Shown here: piece by piece, positions 1 through 6,557 of the stretch
Numbering within the stretch: the first letter of the stretch is position 1
Layout: each line of letters starts with the position of its first letter
From: Thiomonas sp.
GTDB lineage: Bacteria; Pseudomonadota; Gammaproteobacteria; Burkholderiales; Burkholderiaceae_C
Direction of reading: 5' to 3'
Assembly: GCA_028706735.1 (NCBI GenBank)
Contig: JAQTVS010000002.1
Coordinates: forward strand, 1 to 25,793
Length of the DNA: 25,793 bases
Notes under the pieces: generated by a model
Database searches by the model: none
The model's input: the letters and a program-made list of their open reading frames with translations, nothing else
What the model was told of the DNA's origin: nothing
Translations under genes and position numbers: made by a program

Positions 1-1504
1 CATAGCGGCCGGGGTTCAGCGACCAACCCTGCGCTTCGATCTCTTTCAGCGTCGCGGCCTTGCACAGGCCGGGCACGTCGGCATAACGGATCGCCCCCTC
101 ACCCCGGCCCTCTCCCGCGAGGGGAGCGGGGGAAAAGATTTCCTTGATTTCCGCTGCAGCTTCGTCGCCGCCGAGCGTGAAGTCGAGCGCCTCGCCACGG
201 TACAGCCGCACCAGGTTGGCGATGAAGCCGATTTGCACCGCTGTCCAGTCGCGGTGCGCGCGATCGATTTGCCGATAAATGTGGCGGGCGTCGATGAACA
301 GCACGCTGTCGGCGCGCGCGGTGTTGGCCTTGCCTTTATCCAGAAACCACAGCGTGCACGGCAGCGTGACGGTGTAGAACATATTGGGGCCGACGGCGAC
401 CATGACGTCGACCGCGCGCGCTTCGATCAGCTTTTGCCGGATGTCCTGCTCGCTGGAGCGGGCGTCGGACGCCGAGTTGGCCATGACGAAACCGGCGCGG
501 CCTGTCGCGTTCAGCGCCGAGTAGAAAAGCTGTATCCACAGGTAGTTGGCGTTATCGGTGGGCGGCAGGCCGAAGGGGAAGCGGCGGCCAGCGCCCACCA
601 TGTCTTTCAGGCGTTCCTTGTCCACCGCATTGACGTTGAACGGCGGGTTGGCGAGGACGAAGTCGAACTGGCCGGTGGCGCTGTGCGGATCGTCGTAGTA
701 GCTGTTGATGTTGCCGCCGTGTTTGATGTCGCCTTCCAGCCCATGCACGGCAAGGTTAAGGCGGCACAGGCGGCCGGTTTCGTCGGTTTTTTCGACGCCA
801 CAGATCGCGAGTTCGGCGGCGGGATTTTTCTGGTGCTCGGCGACGAAGCGGGCCGACTGCACGAACATGCCGCCCGAGCCGCACGCGGGGTCGAGGATGC
901 GGCCGTGGAAGGGTTCGATGACTTCGGTGAGCAGGCGCACGATGCTCGACGGCGTGTAGAACTCGCCGCCTTTCTGGCCCTCGGTGCGGGCGAACTCGCC
1001 GAGAAAGTATTCGTAGATGCGGCCGAAGGCGTCGTAATCGACCGTGGCCGGCACCTCGGACACCTTCTTGAGCAATTCCTTGAGCAGGGTGCTGGTGAAC
1101 AGGTTGTAGGTCTTGGGCAGCACGCCGGCAAGCTGCGGGTTGTGTTTTTCGATCGCGCGCATCGCGTCGTTGACCTTGGCGCCGATTTGCTCGAACTCGG
1201 GCAGGCCGAGCAGATAGTCGTAACGCGCCTCGGGGGCGAGGTAGAGCACGCCTTCAGCGTGATAGGCCGCAGGTTCGTCGAGCCGGCTGCCACGCCGGGA
1301 GGAACTGACCGTGGCTTCCAACTTGGCGCGCTGCGCGACAAACCGCACCTCGGCAAAGCGCAGGAAGATCAGCCCGAGAATGGGGCCTGAGTATTCCTGA
1401 GGCTTGAGGCTGGAGTTCGCGCGGAACTGGTCGGCCGAGTCCCACAGGTACTTTTCCAGGGTGGCGTTGGAGGTATCTCTTTCAGAAGGGGCAATCCACT
1501 GCAT
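1..1504 (-). CDS. hsdM: Type I restriction-modification DNA methyltransferase subunit HsdM (3' end outside window)
   Basis: The reading frame is open from the ATG at 1504 to the window edge, about 501 codons. It encodes the N6-adenine methyltransferase subunit, which works with HsdS for specificity and HsdR for cleavage. An N-terminal helical HsdM domain (residues about 10-140, with [19 protein letters not shown]) precedes the methyltransferase fold. The SAM-binding motif [10 protein letters not shown] starts at residue 205 and the catalytic NPPF is at 286-289. The last visible residues, GWSLNPGRY, resemble the region close to the C-terminus in this family, so perhaps only a few dozen residues are missing. 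hsdS and hsdR are not in view and would lie to the left. The start is preceded only by a weak GAG about 10 bases upstream. A GC-rich palindromic insert is translated in frame near residues 456-470. Family assignment is secure. Confidence 0.95.
   Translation of the reverse strand, partial: MQWIAPSERDTSNATLEKYLWDSADQFRANSSLKPQEYSGPILGLIFLRFAEVRFVAQRAKLEATVSSSRRGSRLDEPAAYHAEGVLYLAPEARYDYLLGLPEFEQIGAKVNDAMRAIEKHNPQLAGVLPKTYNLFTSTLLKELLKKVSEVPATVDYDAFGRIYEYFLGEFARTEGQKGGEFYTPSSIVRLLTEVIEPFHGRILDPACGSGGMFVQSARFVAEHQKNPAAELAICGVEKTDETGRLCRLNLAVHGLEGDIKHGGNINSYYDDPHSATGQFDFVLANPPFNVNAVDKERLKDMVGAGRRFPFGLPPTDNANYLWIQLFYSALNATGRAGFVMANSASDARSSEQDIRQKLIEARAVDVMVAVGPNMFYTVTLPCTLWFLDKGKANTARADSVLFIDARHIYRQIDRAHRDWTAVQIGFIANLVRLYRGEALDFTLGGDEAAAEIKEIFSPAPLAGEGRGEGAIRYADVPGLCKAATLKEIEAQGWSLNPGRY
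93..134. repeat. GC-rich palindromic repeat embedded in the hsdM coding sequence
   Basis: The stretch reads as C-runs, then CTCTCCCGCGAGGGGAG and a G-run. It is a near-palindrome of about 40 bases that is translated in frame as proline-, glycine- and glutamate-rich residues ([11 protein letters not shown]). Sequences of this kind, starting CCCTCACCCC and ending in GGGGAG, are dispersed intergenic repeats in many proteobacterial genomes, from memory. Here it sits between the methyltransferase core and the C-terminal end of HsdM, where a linker would tolerate it. Confidence 0.6.
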
Positions 1505-1506
1505 GG

Positions 1507-1584
1507 TTAGATTTGCTCGATGAGCGCCGCGATTCTGCCCCAATTGGGTTCGGATGCGGGCCGTTGTTCTTCAATGGGAGTCAT
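1507..1584 (-). CDS. Possible 25-residue leader ORF directly upstream of hsdM
   Basis: An ATG at 1584 opens a 25-codon frame ([20 protein letters not shown]...) that ends two bases before the hsdM ATG. The composition looks protein-like towards its end ([11 protein letters not shown]). The close spacing could let hsdM translation be coupled to it, or it could be the tail of a decayed longer gene, since the same frame continues upstream to 1860 with unconvincing composition. No ribosome site is evident and no family is recognised. Confidence 0.25.
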   Translation of the reverse strand: MTPIEEQRPASEPNWGRIAALIEQI

Positions 1585-2061
1585 GGCGGCAATGCTCAGA
1601 GACGCGGGCTGACTTTCCGCACGCCCCTGCAAGTGCAACCCGTGCGTGCATCGAACGGGCAACATAGATAGTACGCAGGCGCAAGAACGAAAGCCTGTGC
1701 CATCGACAGTTCCGGCCCGCTCATAGGATGCTGCGCCTTGGCGTTCCACCCCAGCAACCGAGATCGGACCGATGTGCAGATGCCCGCTGCGAAAAGCGTG
1801 AAGAACACGCGGGGGTATAGCCGGAGCGCGAATGACACTTTGGCTAGTTCGCTCGGGCACCCGGGCGCCAGCACAATTCCGCTAGACCCCTACCGCCGTG
1901 TGGCCGTCACTGGCAGGTTCTCGCTCAGGCCGAGCACCGGCCAGCGACAGCACCTCTGCCGAAGCGTTTCTTCCCAGGCATGCAAAGCCGTAGGCGTGCG
2001 CAAAGCGAACGGGCTCAGGAACGACACACCCCCCACGCCCTGCCGGGCGGGGGAAAGCCCA
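1585..2061. other. Gene-poor stretch between the relaxase and hsdM
   Basis: These 477 bases lie downstream of the relaxase stop and upstream of hsdM. Several frames are open on both strands, but none has a convincing start, a ribosome site or a recognisable protein. Minus-strand peptides such as MSGPELSMAQAFVLAPAYY (from about 1724) could be remnants of a lost gene. The stretch may hold the promoter for hsdM, but I cannot point to one. Confidence 0.4.
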
Positions 2062-4224
2062 TCAGTCCACGCCGGGCCCTTGTTCCGGCGCCCCGGCGCG
2101 CTGCGCTTGCCGGGCCTGCGCCTGCTCCCGGTGTTGCCGCACGCCGGGATCGCTCCACGCCTTTGCCGCCGTTCTCCTGGCGTAGTCCTCAACAGGTCCC
2201 GCCTTGCGGCTGTCCACATTCGGCGAACCCTCCCGGATACCCGTCTCGATGTCCTGCAGCGTGAATCGCCCCGACTTCGCCATGTCGGTGGCAACCATCC
2301 AGTCCACGCGCGAGAGGTCGGCATCGGCGCCGTACTGGGCCAGCAGGCGTTGCGCCTGGCGTTGGTACTCCTGAAGGGGACCCTGTCCAGCCCCCGGCCT
2401 GGCCGACTGCAGCGCGTCCCGGCGCTTGCGACGTTCCTGCTCCGCTGCCGCCTTGTCCAGGCGCTGTGCAATCTGTTCCAGATACGCAGGTGCGGCGCGA
2501 GCGATCGTGCCGGAGCAGGCATGCGCCAGGACGTAGGGCTGGCGATGGTTGCGGGTGTGTTGTGGCTTCTGGTTGGTGAACCCCGCCAACCGTCCGAAGT
2601 GCTTGCCGTCCGCACTGTTCAGATCGCCACCGTAGTGCTGGGCTAACCCCCGCGCTGCACGCGTGCGTACCGCCACGGACAGTGGCGCATCCGACAGCTT
2701 CACCCAGGCCTGGAAGTTGCCCGGACTGGTTTCGAGGATGGCGGCGGGCGCATACCCCTCCCGCTGCATCCGCTCCAGCGCATCCGGCTTCAGGTCATCG
2801 ACCAGTACCAGACCATGATCCCCATCGGGACGAATGTAAATATCGTTCCCCCGGGCGTTCATCCTTTTGAGCCAGGGGACCGACCGCTCCAACTCGGCGC
2901 GGCTCCAGGGGCGGTGCATCATCAGCCCGGTTTGCGCATCCCGGATGCCGACCAAGAGACGTTCCACCCCAAGTGCCGTTATTTGTTTCTGGACGGCTTC
3001 AAGGCTGCGATCGCCGGCGCGAGATCTTGCGCGAGCGCCTGTGGATCCAGGTTCAACGTGTTCTGGATCTTGGGCGGCGCCACCCAGAGCCAGAATCCGC
3101 TCACGAGCCCCGCTGTCAACAGCCCCGTCACCAGAGCCAGGGCGTAATGCCTCCACCGCAACCCCTGCGTCGACTGCTGCATCTGGTTCGCTGCCTTGCG
3201 CGCCGCTGCCGTGATCTCCCGGAACGTGCGCACCTCGTCCTGCAACTGCCTGGCGAACATCTCCGCTTGTTCGCGGCTCCTGCGATCGATCAGCATCAAG
3301 GTCTGCCGCGTCTCGTCGCTCAAGGCTGCCATCGCCTGCGCCAAGGGCTCCAGCACCGTGGCCAGATCCTCCACGCTCTGATGCTTCGCCTGGCGCACCG
3401 TCTCGATCTGGTGCGCCAAATGCGCGAGTCGCTTCGCGTTCGATGCAGCGGCGGACTGCCGCAAAGTCTCGGTCTTGCTCATAGATCACTCCTCGATGTT
3501 GAATGCCTGCGGCGGCGTAGCCACGCCCCAGGTCCCTGCCTGTCATCAGCACGCCCTCAAGCCGGTAGGACAGCCCGGACAGCTTCGCCCCGCCCAGTTG
3601 CACCACCGGCACCACCTCCACGCCGACGGCGTCGAGCCGTTCCACGTAGGTGGTCAGGCTGTCGCAGCCTTCGGCCGCGGCGTCGCACCACTGCTGCAAG
3701 CGCTGACGACTGGACGGCTGGCCTGTGCGCAACGCATGCTCGATCTCGCCCTTCTTGGCCGCCTTGCGCGCGGACGCACGGCTGGGCGCTACGGATTGCA
3801 GACCGAACGCCTGCTCGACCTCTCGCATGAGGACTTCCTGCCGCGCATAGTCCCGCCCGTCACTCACCACCCGGCCCGAGAGCGTGATGCGATTGACCAG
3901 CAGGTGGATGTGTTCGTGCTCGGTGTCCGTGTGCCGCGTGACGATGAACTGGTTGTGCGTCAAGCCCATCCCGCGCAGATAGCGCTGCGCGATCTGCTGC
4001 CACTGCGCATCGGTCAACTTCTCGCCCACGGCGGCAGACAGCGACACATGCAACACGGCCCTGCCCAGGTTGGGACGCAGCCGGCGCACCGCGCCGAACT
4101 CGGCGGCCAGCTCGCGCGGAGTGCGACCGGCCATGTTGGACGCCAGGATCCGGCCCTGTTCTTTGCCCAGGTCATACTCCAGCGCCCCGCGGAAGCCCCG
4201 GCCCTTGATGGCTTTGGCAATCAT
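2062..4224 (-). CDS. mobA: MobP-type relaxase fused to a RepB-like primase domain
   Basis: The predicted protein has 720 residues. A strong ribosome site (AGGAGG) lies just upstream of the ATG at 4224, and that ATG overlaps the mobC stop as ATGA. It would nick oriT, stay bound to the 5' end of the transferred strand and recircularise it. The N-terminal relaxase domain shows a candidate catalytic Tyr17 (ALEYDLGKE) and the metal-binding motif RHTDTEHEHIH, with His98, Asp100, His103, His105 and His107. Residues 248-415 are a biased Gly/Ala/Arg/Asp linker exactly where mobB is coded in another frame. From about 412 to 600 a domain resembles the RepB primase joined to MobA in IncQ plasmids (PWLKRMNARGNDIYIRP, VLVDDLKPDALERM, SPGNFQAWVKL). 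The C-terminal 100 residues are helical and charged. The fused primase suggests it can prime complementary-strand synthesis in the recipient; this is inference from the family. Confidence 0.9.
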   Translation of the reverse strand: MIAKAIKGRGFRGALEYDLGKEQGRILASNMAGRTPRELAAEFGAVRRLRPNLGRAVLHVSLSAAVGEKLTDAQWQQIAQRYLRGMGLTHNQFIVTRHTDTEHEHIHLLVNRITLSGRVVSDGRDYARQEVLMREVEQAFGLQSVAPSRASARKAAKKGEIEHALRTGQPSSRQRLQQWCDAAAEGCDSLTTYVERLDAVGVEVVPVVQLGGAKLSGLSYRLEGVLMTGRDLGRGYAAAGIQHRGVIYEQDRDFAAVRRCIEREATRAFGAPDRDGAPGEASERGGSGHGAGALGAGDGSLERRDAADLDADRSQEPRTSGDVRQAVAGRGAHVPGDHGSGAQGSEPDAAVDAGVAVEALRPGSGDGAVDSGARERILALGGAAQDPEHVEPGSTGARARSRAGDRSLEAVQKQITALGVERLLVGIRDAQTGLMMHRPWSRAELERSVPWLKRMNARGNDIYIRPDGDHGLVLVDDLKPDALERMQREGYAPAAILETSPGNFQAWVKLSDAPLSVAVRTRAARGLAQHYGGDLNSADGKHFGRLAGFTNQKPQHTRNHRQPYVLAHACSGTIARAAPAYLEQIAQRLDKAAAEQERRKRRDALQSARPGAGQGPLQEYQRQAQRLLAQYGADADLSRVDWMVATDMAKSGRFTLQDIETGIREGSPNVDSRKAGPVEDYARRTAAKAWSDPGVRQHREQAQARQAQRAGAPEQGPGVD
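2979..3482 (-). CDS. mobB: MobB-like mobilization membrane protein coded inside the relaxase gene
   Basis: This 167-residue protein lies entirely within the relaxase gene in a different frame. Its ATG at 3482 has a good ribosome site (GAGGAG, seven bases of spacing), which argues against it being a shadow frame. Residues 1-105 are helical and heptad-like, with many Gln, Ala and Leu (LAHLAHQIETVRQAKHQ). Residues about 112-134 form one membrane segment (HYALALVTGLLTAGLVSGFW). A short tail predicted outside the membrane follows. IncQ mobB and ColE1 mbeB have the same layout: an overlapping gene in mobA giving a small coiled-coil protein with one membrane helix that helps dock the relaxosome at the transfer channel. 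The host relaxase is low-complexity over just this span, as expected where two proteins share the DNA. Identity is by position and architecture, not clear residue match. Confidence 0.8.
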   Translation of the reverse strand: MSKTETLRQSAAASNAKRLAHLAHQIETVRQAKHQSVEDLATVLEPLAQAMAALSDETRQTLMLIDRRSREQAEMFARQLQDEVRTFREITAAARKAANQMQQSTQGLRWRHYALALVTGLLTAGLVSGFWLWVAPPKIQNTLNLDPQALAQDLAPAIAALKPSRNK

Positions 4225-4613
4225 GGTTGTCCTCCTGCGCCGATCAGCGCCAGGCGCAACTGGCACACCTCCAACCCCAGCCGTCGGAGCAGATCGGCAT
4301 CGACATGGACGCTCTCGCCGCGGTTCGCATGCCATGCCAACTGATTGAAGTTGGCCGACAGCCGGGCCAGTTCGGCGTACACGCTGCGGTTGATCGCCGG
4401 TACCGGCGGAGAGGGCAGGCGGCGGGCCAGGGCGGCCTGCCGCAACCACTGCGCCGGAGTCACGCCCATCTGCGCGGCCTTGTCCTTCAGCACGGCGTAC
4501 TCGGACGGCGATACGCGCACGCCGATCGTCATCGCGCGCACGGCGGCGGGGTCGCCCTTGGGGCGGCCACCTTTGCGCCGACGGGACAGCGGCGGAAGGA
4601 TCTCGGGCATCAT
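4221..4613 (-). CDS. mobC: MobC-like relaxosome accessory protein
   Basis: The predicted protein has 130 residues. Two adjacent ATGs (4613 and 4610) follow a GGGGAGGG ribosome site; I took the first. A basic N-terminus (RRRKGGRPKG) precedes a ribbon-helix-helix-like segment (MTIGVRVSPSEYAVLKDKAAQMGVTPAQWL, about residues 29-58). The motif LSANFNQLAWHAN matches the NxNQLA signature of the MobC/NikA/MbeC group. Such proteins bind oriT next to nic and help the relaxase open the strands. The gene sits directly downstream of the putative oriT and its stop overlaps the relaxase start (ATGA), so the two are translationally coupled. The order oriT, mobC, mobA with mobB inside mobA is that of ColE1. 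Confidence 0.85.
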   Translation of the reverse strand: MMPEILPPLSRRRKGGRPKGDPAAVRAMTIGVRVSPSEYAVLKDKAAQMGVTPAQWLRQAALARRLPSPPVPAINRSVYAELARLSANFNQLAWHANRGESVHVDADLLRRLGLEVCQLRLALIGAGGQP

Positions 4614-4671
4614 GCGCGACCCTCCCCTGCAGGCACGCAGCGGGCGGCAGGAGCGCAGCGAAGGCCGCCTC

Positions 4672-4735
4672 GGGGTGTCGGGGCGCAGCCCTGACCAAGC
4701 CGTTTGAGCGAAGCGAAAACATGGCTTGCTGCTAA
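4672..4735 (+). other. oriT: Putative ColE1/pMB1-like origin of transfer (oriT) with nic at about 4724/4725
   Basis: The sequence GGGTGTCGGGGCGCAGCC followed by TGACC at 4673-4695 matches, from memory, the bom region of pBR322/ColE1. There the same words are followed by AGCGATAGCG and the nick site CTGG|CTTA. Here the downstream part reads AGCGAAGCG (4707-4715) and then ATGG|CTTG (4721-4728) at a similar distance, so the nick would fall between 4724 and 4725 on the + strand. The element lies about 60 bases upstream of mobC. With this polarity the mob genes would enter a recipient last, as in other mobilizable plasmids, and the + strand from 4725 rightward would enter first. Confidence 0.75.
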
Positions 4736-5060
4736 CCGCCTGCGCGCACGCACCCCGTAGGACGACAGCGCGCCAATCTGGGCAGGGGGATGCTTCGGCG
4801 TGGACTGTCGAAGGAAGCAATCCAAGCAATCCGCCGCCCATGACACCAGGGCGGGAGGGTTCCACCGCGACATCGACCTGCGCCAGACGATGCCCGCTCC
4901 CCGCCTGCACCCCGGCGCATCACAGGCCCCTCGGACACGCCCCTTGCTCCGCGTGCCTTCTTGGACGGAAGGAATGCTCCGCGGGGCCTTTGTCGGTTCT
5001 TTCCCTTGCAGACCGGCAAGGGGTGTGTCGGGGGTGGGGTGGGTTGTCGGAGGGGGCGCG
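4736..5060. other. Leading region next to oriT, no gene seen
   Basis: No convincing gene lies here; the open frames on both strands have no ribosome sites and biased composition. It holds a perfect 7-bp hairpin (CCCTTGC at 5003-5009 with GCAAGGG at 5016-5022) and runs directly into a G-rich tract. By the predicted polarity of oriT, this is the first DNA to enter a recipient. Confidence 0.45.
5020..5043 (+). other. Putative G-quadruplex motif
   Basis: Four G-runs (GGGG, GGGGG, GGGG, GGG) are separated by loops of six, one and one bases, which fits the canonical G3+ N1-7 pattern. A fifth run (GGGGG, 5052-5056) follows. It lies on the + strand, between oriT and the hairpin array. Confidence 0.6.
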
Positions 5061-5262
5061 AGAAAGAATGGGCCAATGATTGGGCCCGTTTTCACGCACC
5101 ACGAAAAGAATGGGCCTTTGATTGGGCCCGTTTTCATGCGCCGTGAAAAGAATGGGCCTTTGATTGGGCCCGTTTTCATGCCCGGAGAAAGAATGGGCCA
5201 TTGATTTGGCCTATTCTTTTTGGTGCGAGAAGAATGGGCCAATGCTTTGGCCCATTCTTTTG
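5061..5262. repeat. Five tandem 41-42 bp palindromic units
   Basis: The word GAATGGGCC recurs at 5066, 5108, 5150, 5191 and 5232, giving periods of 42, 42, 41 and 41. Each unit then has a short spacer and an inverted arm, so each can form a hairpin. The last unit is a perfect 13-bp stem (AAGAATGGGCCAA, loop TGCT, TTGGCCCATTCTT) followed by Ts. The fourth has one mismatch (right arm TTGGCCTATTCTT). The first three have the related right arm TTGGGCCCGTTTTC with a bulge and a wobble pair. Candidate roles are single-strand initiation sites, binding sites for the adjacent HTH protein, or tandem terminators. A coding role is unlikely because no frame has a plausible start. Confidence 0.85.
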
Positions 5263-5285
5263 TTTCAAGGAGAGTGCGCCGCATG

Positions 5286-5619
5286 TCACAGCCCTCCGGG
5301 TCGGTTGAACCCCGCGGCTTTGCGGGGGCGGCCGCGGGGCTTGGAGGGAGGCATGGCGTCTGCCGGTGCATCCGCGGCGGGTGTCTGGGGGCCGGCCGCG
5401 ATCTGTGGGGTGTCGAGGGTGAGGCCGCGTTCGCGCAGGAACTGCTCCAGGGCGGTGCGGGGAATAAGCCGGGCGCGGCCGAGTTTGATCGTGGCGATGC
5501 TGCTGCCGTCGCTGAACTCCAGGCGATTCGTCCGGGCGTTGACGGCATTGGCGACGCTCTTGGTGCGCCGACGCAAAAGATGGGCGACCTCTGACAAGGT
5601 CAAAAAAAAGGGGGTCCAT
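5286..5619 (-). CDS. Small helix-turn-helix (excisionase-like) protein, frame broken at a T8 run near the start
   Basis: The conserved part reads LTLSEVAHLLRRRTKSVANAVNARTNRLEFSDGSSIATIKLGRARLIPRTALEQFL, an AlpA/MerR-like DNA-binding fold of the kind used by excisionases and small plasmid regulators. The tail contains an AT-hook-like basic patch (KPRGRPRK). The ATG at 5619 has an excellent ribosome site (AAGGAG, seven bases upstream) but is out of frame with this domain because of an eight-T run on the coding strand. One T fewer would give MDPLFLTLSEVAHLL and a 110-residue protein. Without a shift, the domain frame is open only from a GTG at 5663 that lacks a ribosome site. Its position beside the tandem palindromes suggests it may bind them. 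The family role is solid; the start is uncertain. Confidence 0.65.
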
Positions 5620-5680
5620 GGGGTGCTCCTTTGAGGTTGGGAACACGCGTGGGATGGGCGCACTGCGCAGGCGGACGCGC

Positions 5681-5714
5681 AAAAAAACCGCCGATGCAGG
5701 ATCGCGCGGGCGGT
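5681..5714 (-). terminator. Rho-independent terminator of the 5735-6199 gene
   Basis: On the minus strand ACCGCC pairs with GGCGGT across a GC-rich loop of 16 bases and is followed by seven Ts. It lies about 20 bases past the stop of the upstream gene and would separate it from the helix-turn-helix gene. Confidence 0.6.
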
Positions 5715-5734
5715 CGGTGTTGCTCAGATCCGAA

Positions 5735-6199
5735 TCAGATCAAGGCATGCACTGCGGCCCGCGTGGCGCGGGCGGCAAAGGGACGTTGTGCGACAAGACG
5801 CGGGGTGAGGCAGTCGCTCGGAATGGAGCGCCCGGAAGGTGTGGCGGCAGGGGCGAGGGCACGCCGCGCCGCCAGAGAGCACAGCCGGTTGGACAAAGCG
5901 TCTTGCAAGAGACCGGCCAAATTACGACGCAGCGCTGCCAATAAGGCGGTGAGTGCGGCCCTGCGGGTGATCGCCACGTCCGCACTGATGGCCATGAAGG
6001 CGCGGACGTTCGCCAAAACGCAAAACTCGCGGGAGTTGAGCGCGCGCGCAAACGTCTCTTCCTGGGCCTGACGTTGTGCCTGTTCGTCGCATGCGTCTTG
6101 CCACGCGCGCTGAGCGAGGATCTCCTCCACATCCTGCGGGATGCGGAGATCTACTGGATCACACCAGTCTTCAAAGAGGAGATCGCCGTCGTTCGCCAT
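5735..6199 (-). CDS. Hypothetical protein of the mobile element
   Basis: The frame from the ATG at 6199 gives 154 residues. The first half is acidic and helical (MANDGDLLFEDWCDPVDLRI, then DVEEILAQRAWQDACDEQAQ). The second half is Ala/Leu/Arg-rich and amphipathic (TRRAALTALLAALRRNLAGLLQDAL). No signal peptide, clear membrane helix or known motif is visible. The frame continues upstream to 6334, but that part has low-quality composition, so I chose the first methionine before the acidic block. No good ribosome site precedes it. A terminator follows. It is the last gene before the tRNA boundary, a position often held by integration or regulatory genes, but nothing in it resembles an integrase. 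I do not recognise the family. Confidence 0.5.
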   Translation of the reverse strand: MANDGDLLFEDWCDPVDLRIPQDVEEILAQRAWQDACDEQAQRQAQEETFARALNSREFCVLANVRAFMAISADVAITRRAALTALLAALRRNLAGLLQDALSNRLCSLAARRALAPAATPSGRSIPSDCLTPRLVAQRPFAARATRAAVHALI

Positions 6200-6557
6200 G
6201 GGAACAATTGTGGCGCCGAATCGATTAAGAAGATGAGCTTTTTTGGATGGGGAATGTGGACGCGTCCGGGAGCAGGCCTGTTGCATGTCCGTCGCTGGGA
6301 CTGGACTGTTGCGGTGCGGTGCGATCGCCGCCATTTGCTGAGGCGTGGGCCATCGCTTCGAGGAGGAGGATCTGCCCCATCAAGTGCAGCTCAGTGCTCG
6401 CCAGTGGGAATTCCGTGGGAGGAGTGCAATGGAAAACGTGGCCGTCAGTGGGAATTGAGTGGGAATTGGCTCCCACAAACGGGCGTTTTTAATGAAATAA
6501 TATCCGACTATTCATGTCGGGCTTGTTCTATAAGTCGTTGATTTACTAGTGTTTTTT
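6200..6557. other. Element end region between the hypothetical gene and tRNA-Arg
   Basis: No convincing gene is present. The stretch becomes AT-rich towards the tRNA, contains phased AGTGGGAATT repeats, and has a small hairpin (CCGAC and GTCGG around 6503-6519). It probably includes the promoter of the leftward gene and, if the element is integrated at the tRNA, one arm of its attachment site. Confidence 0.4.
6403..6467. repeat. Helically phased AGTGGGAATT repeats near the tRNA end
   Basis: Exact copies of AGTGGGAATT start at 6403, 6447 and 6458, and a degenerate copy (CGTGGGAGGA) starts at 6414. The offsets are 11, 33 and 11 bases, all multiples of 11, so the copies face the same side of the helix. 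An inverted GCTCCCAC follows the last copy. This is typical of protein-binding arrays such as operators or integrase arm sites. Confidence 0.6.

Noticed and set aside
233..1390. Long + strand open frame (385 codons) over hsdM
   Set aside because: It is antisense to a clear HsdM with intact motifs; the composition is typical of a GC-rich shadow frame.
1738..2646. + strand open frame spanning the relaxase 3' end and the gap
   Set aside because: It overlaps the primase end of the relaxase antisense and has no ribosome site or known motif.
4920..5201. Periodic peptide (ENGPNQRPILF repeats) on the minus strand
   Set aside because: The period comes from the 42-bp DNA repeat (14 codons). The two 41-bp steps break the frame, so the repeat is not kept for a protein.
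5061..5262. CRISPR array
   Set aside because: Repeat units are contiguous with no unique spacers of constant length, each unit is a hairpin, and no cas genes are present.
6225..6476. Minus-strand frame of 83 codons just upstream of the 5735-6199 gene
   Set aside because: GTG start without a ribosome site, unconvincing composition, and it runs through the phased repeats; not enough support.
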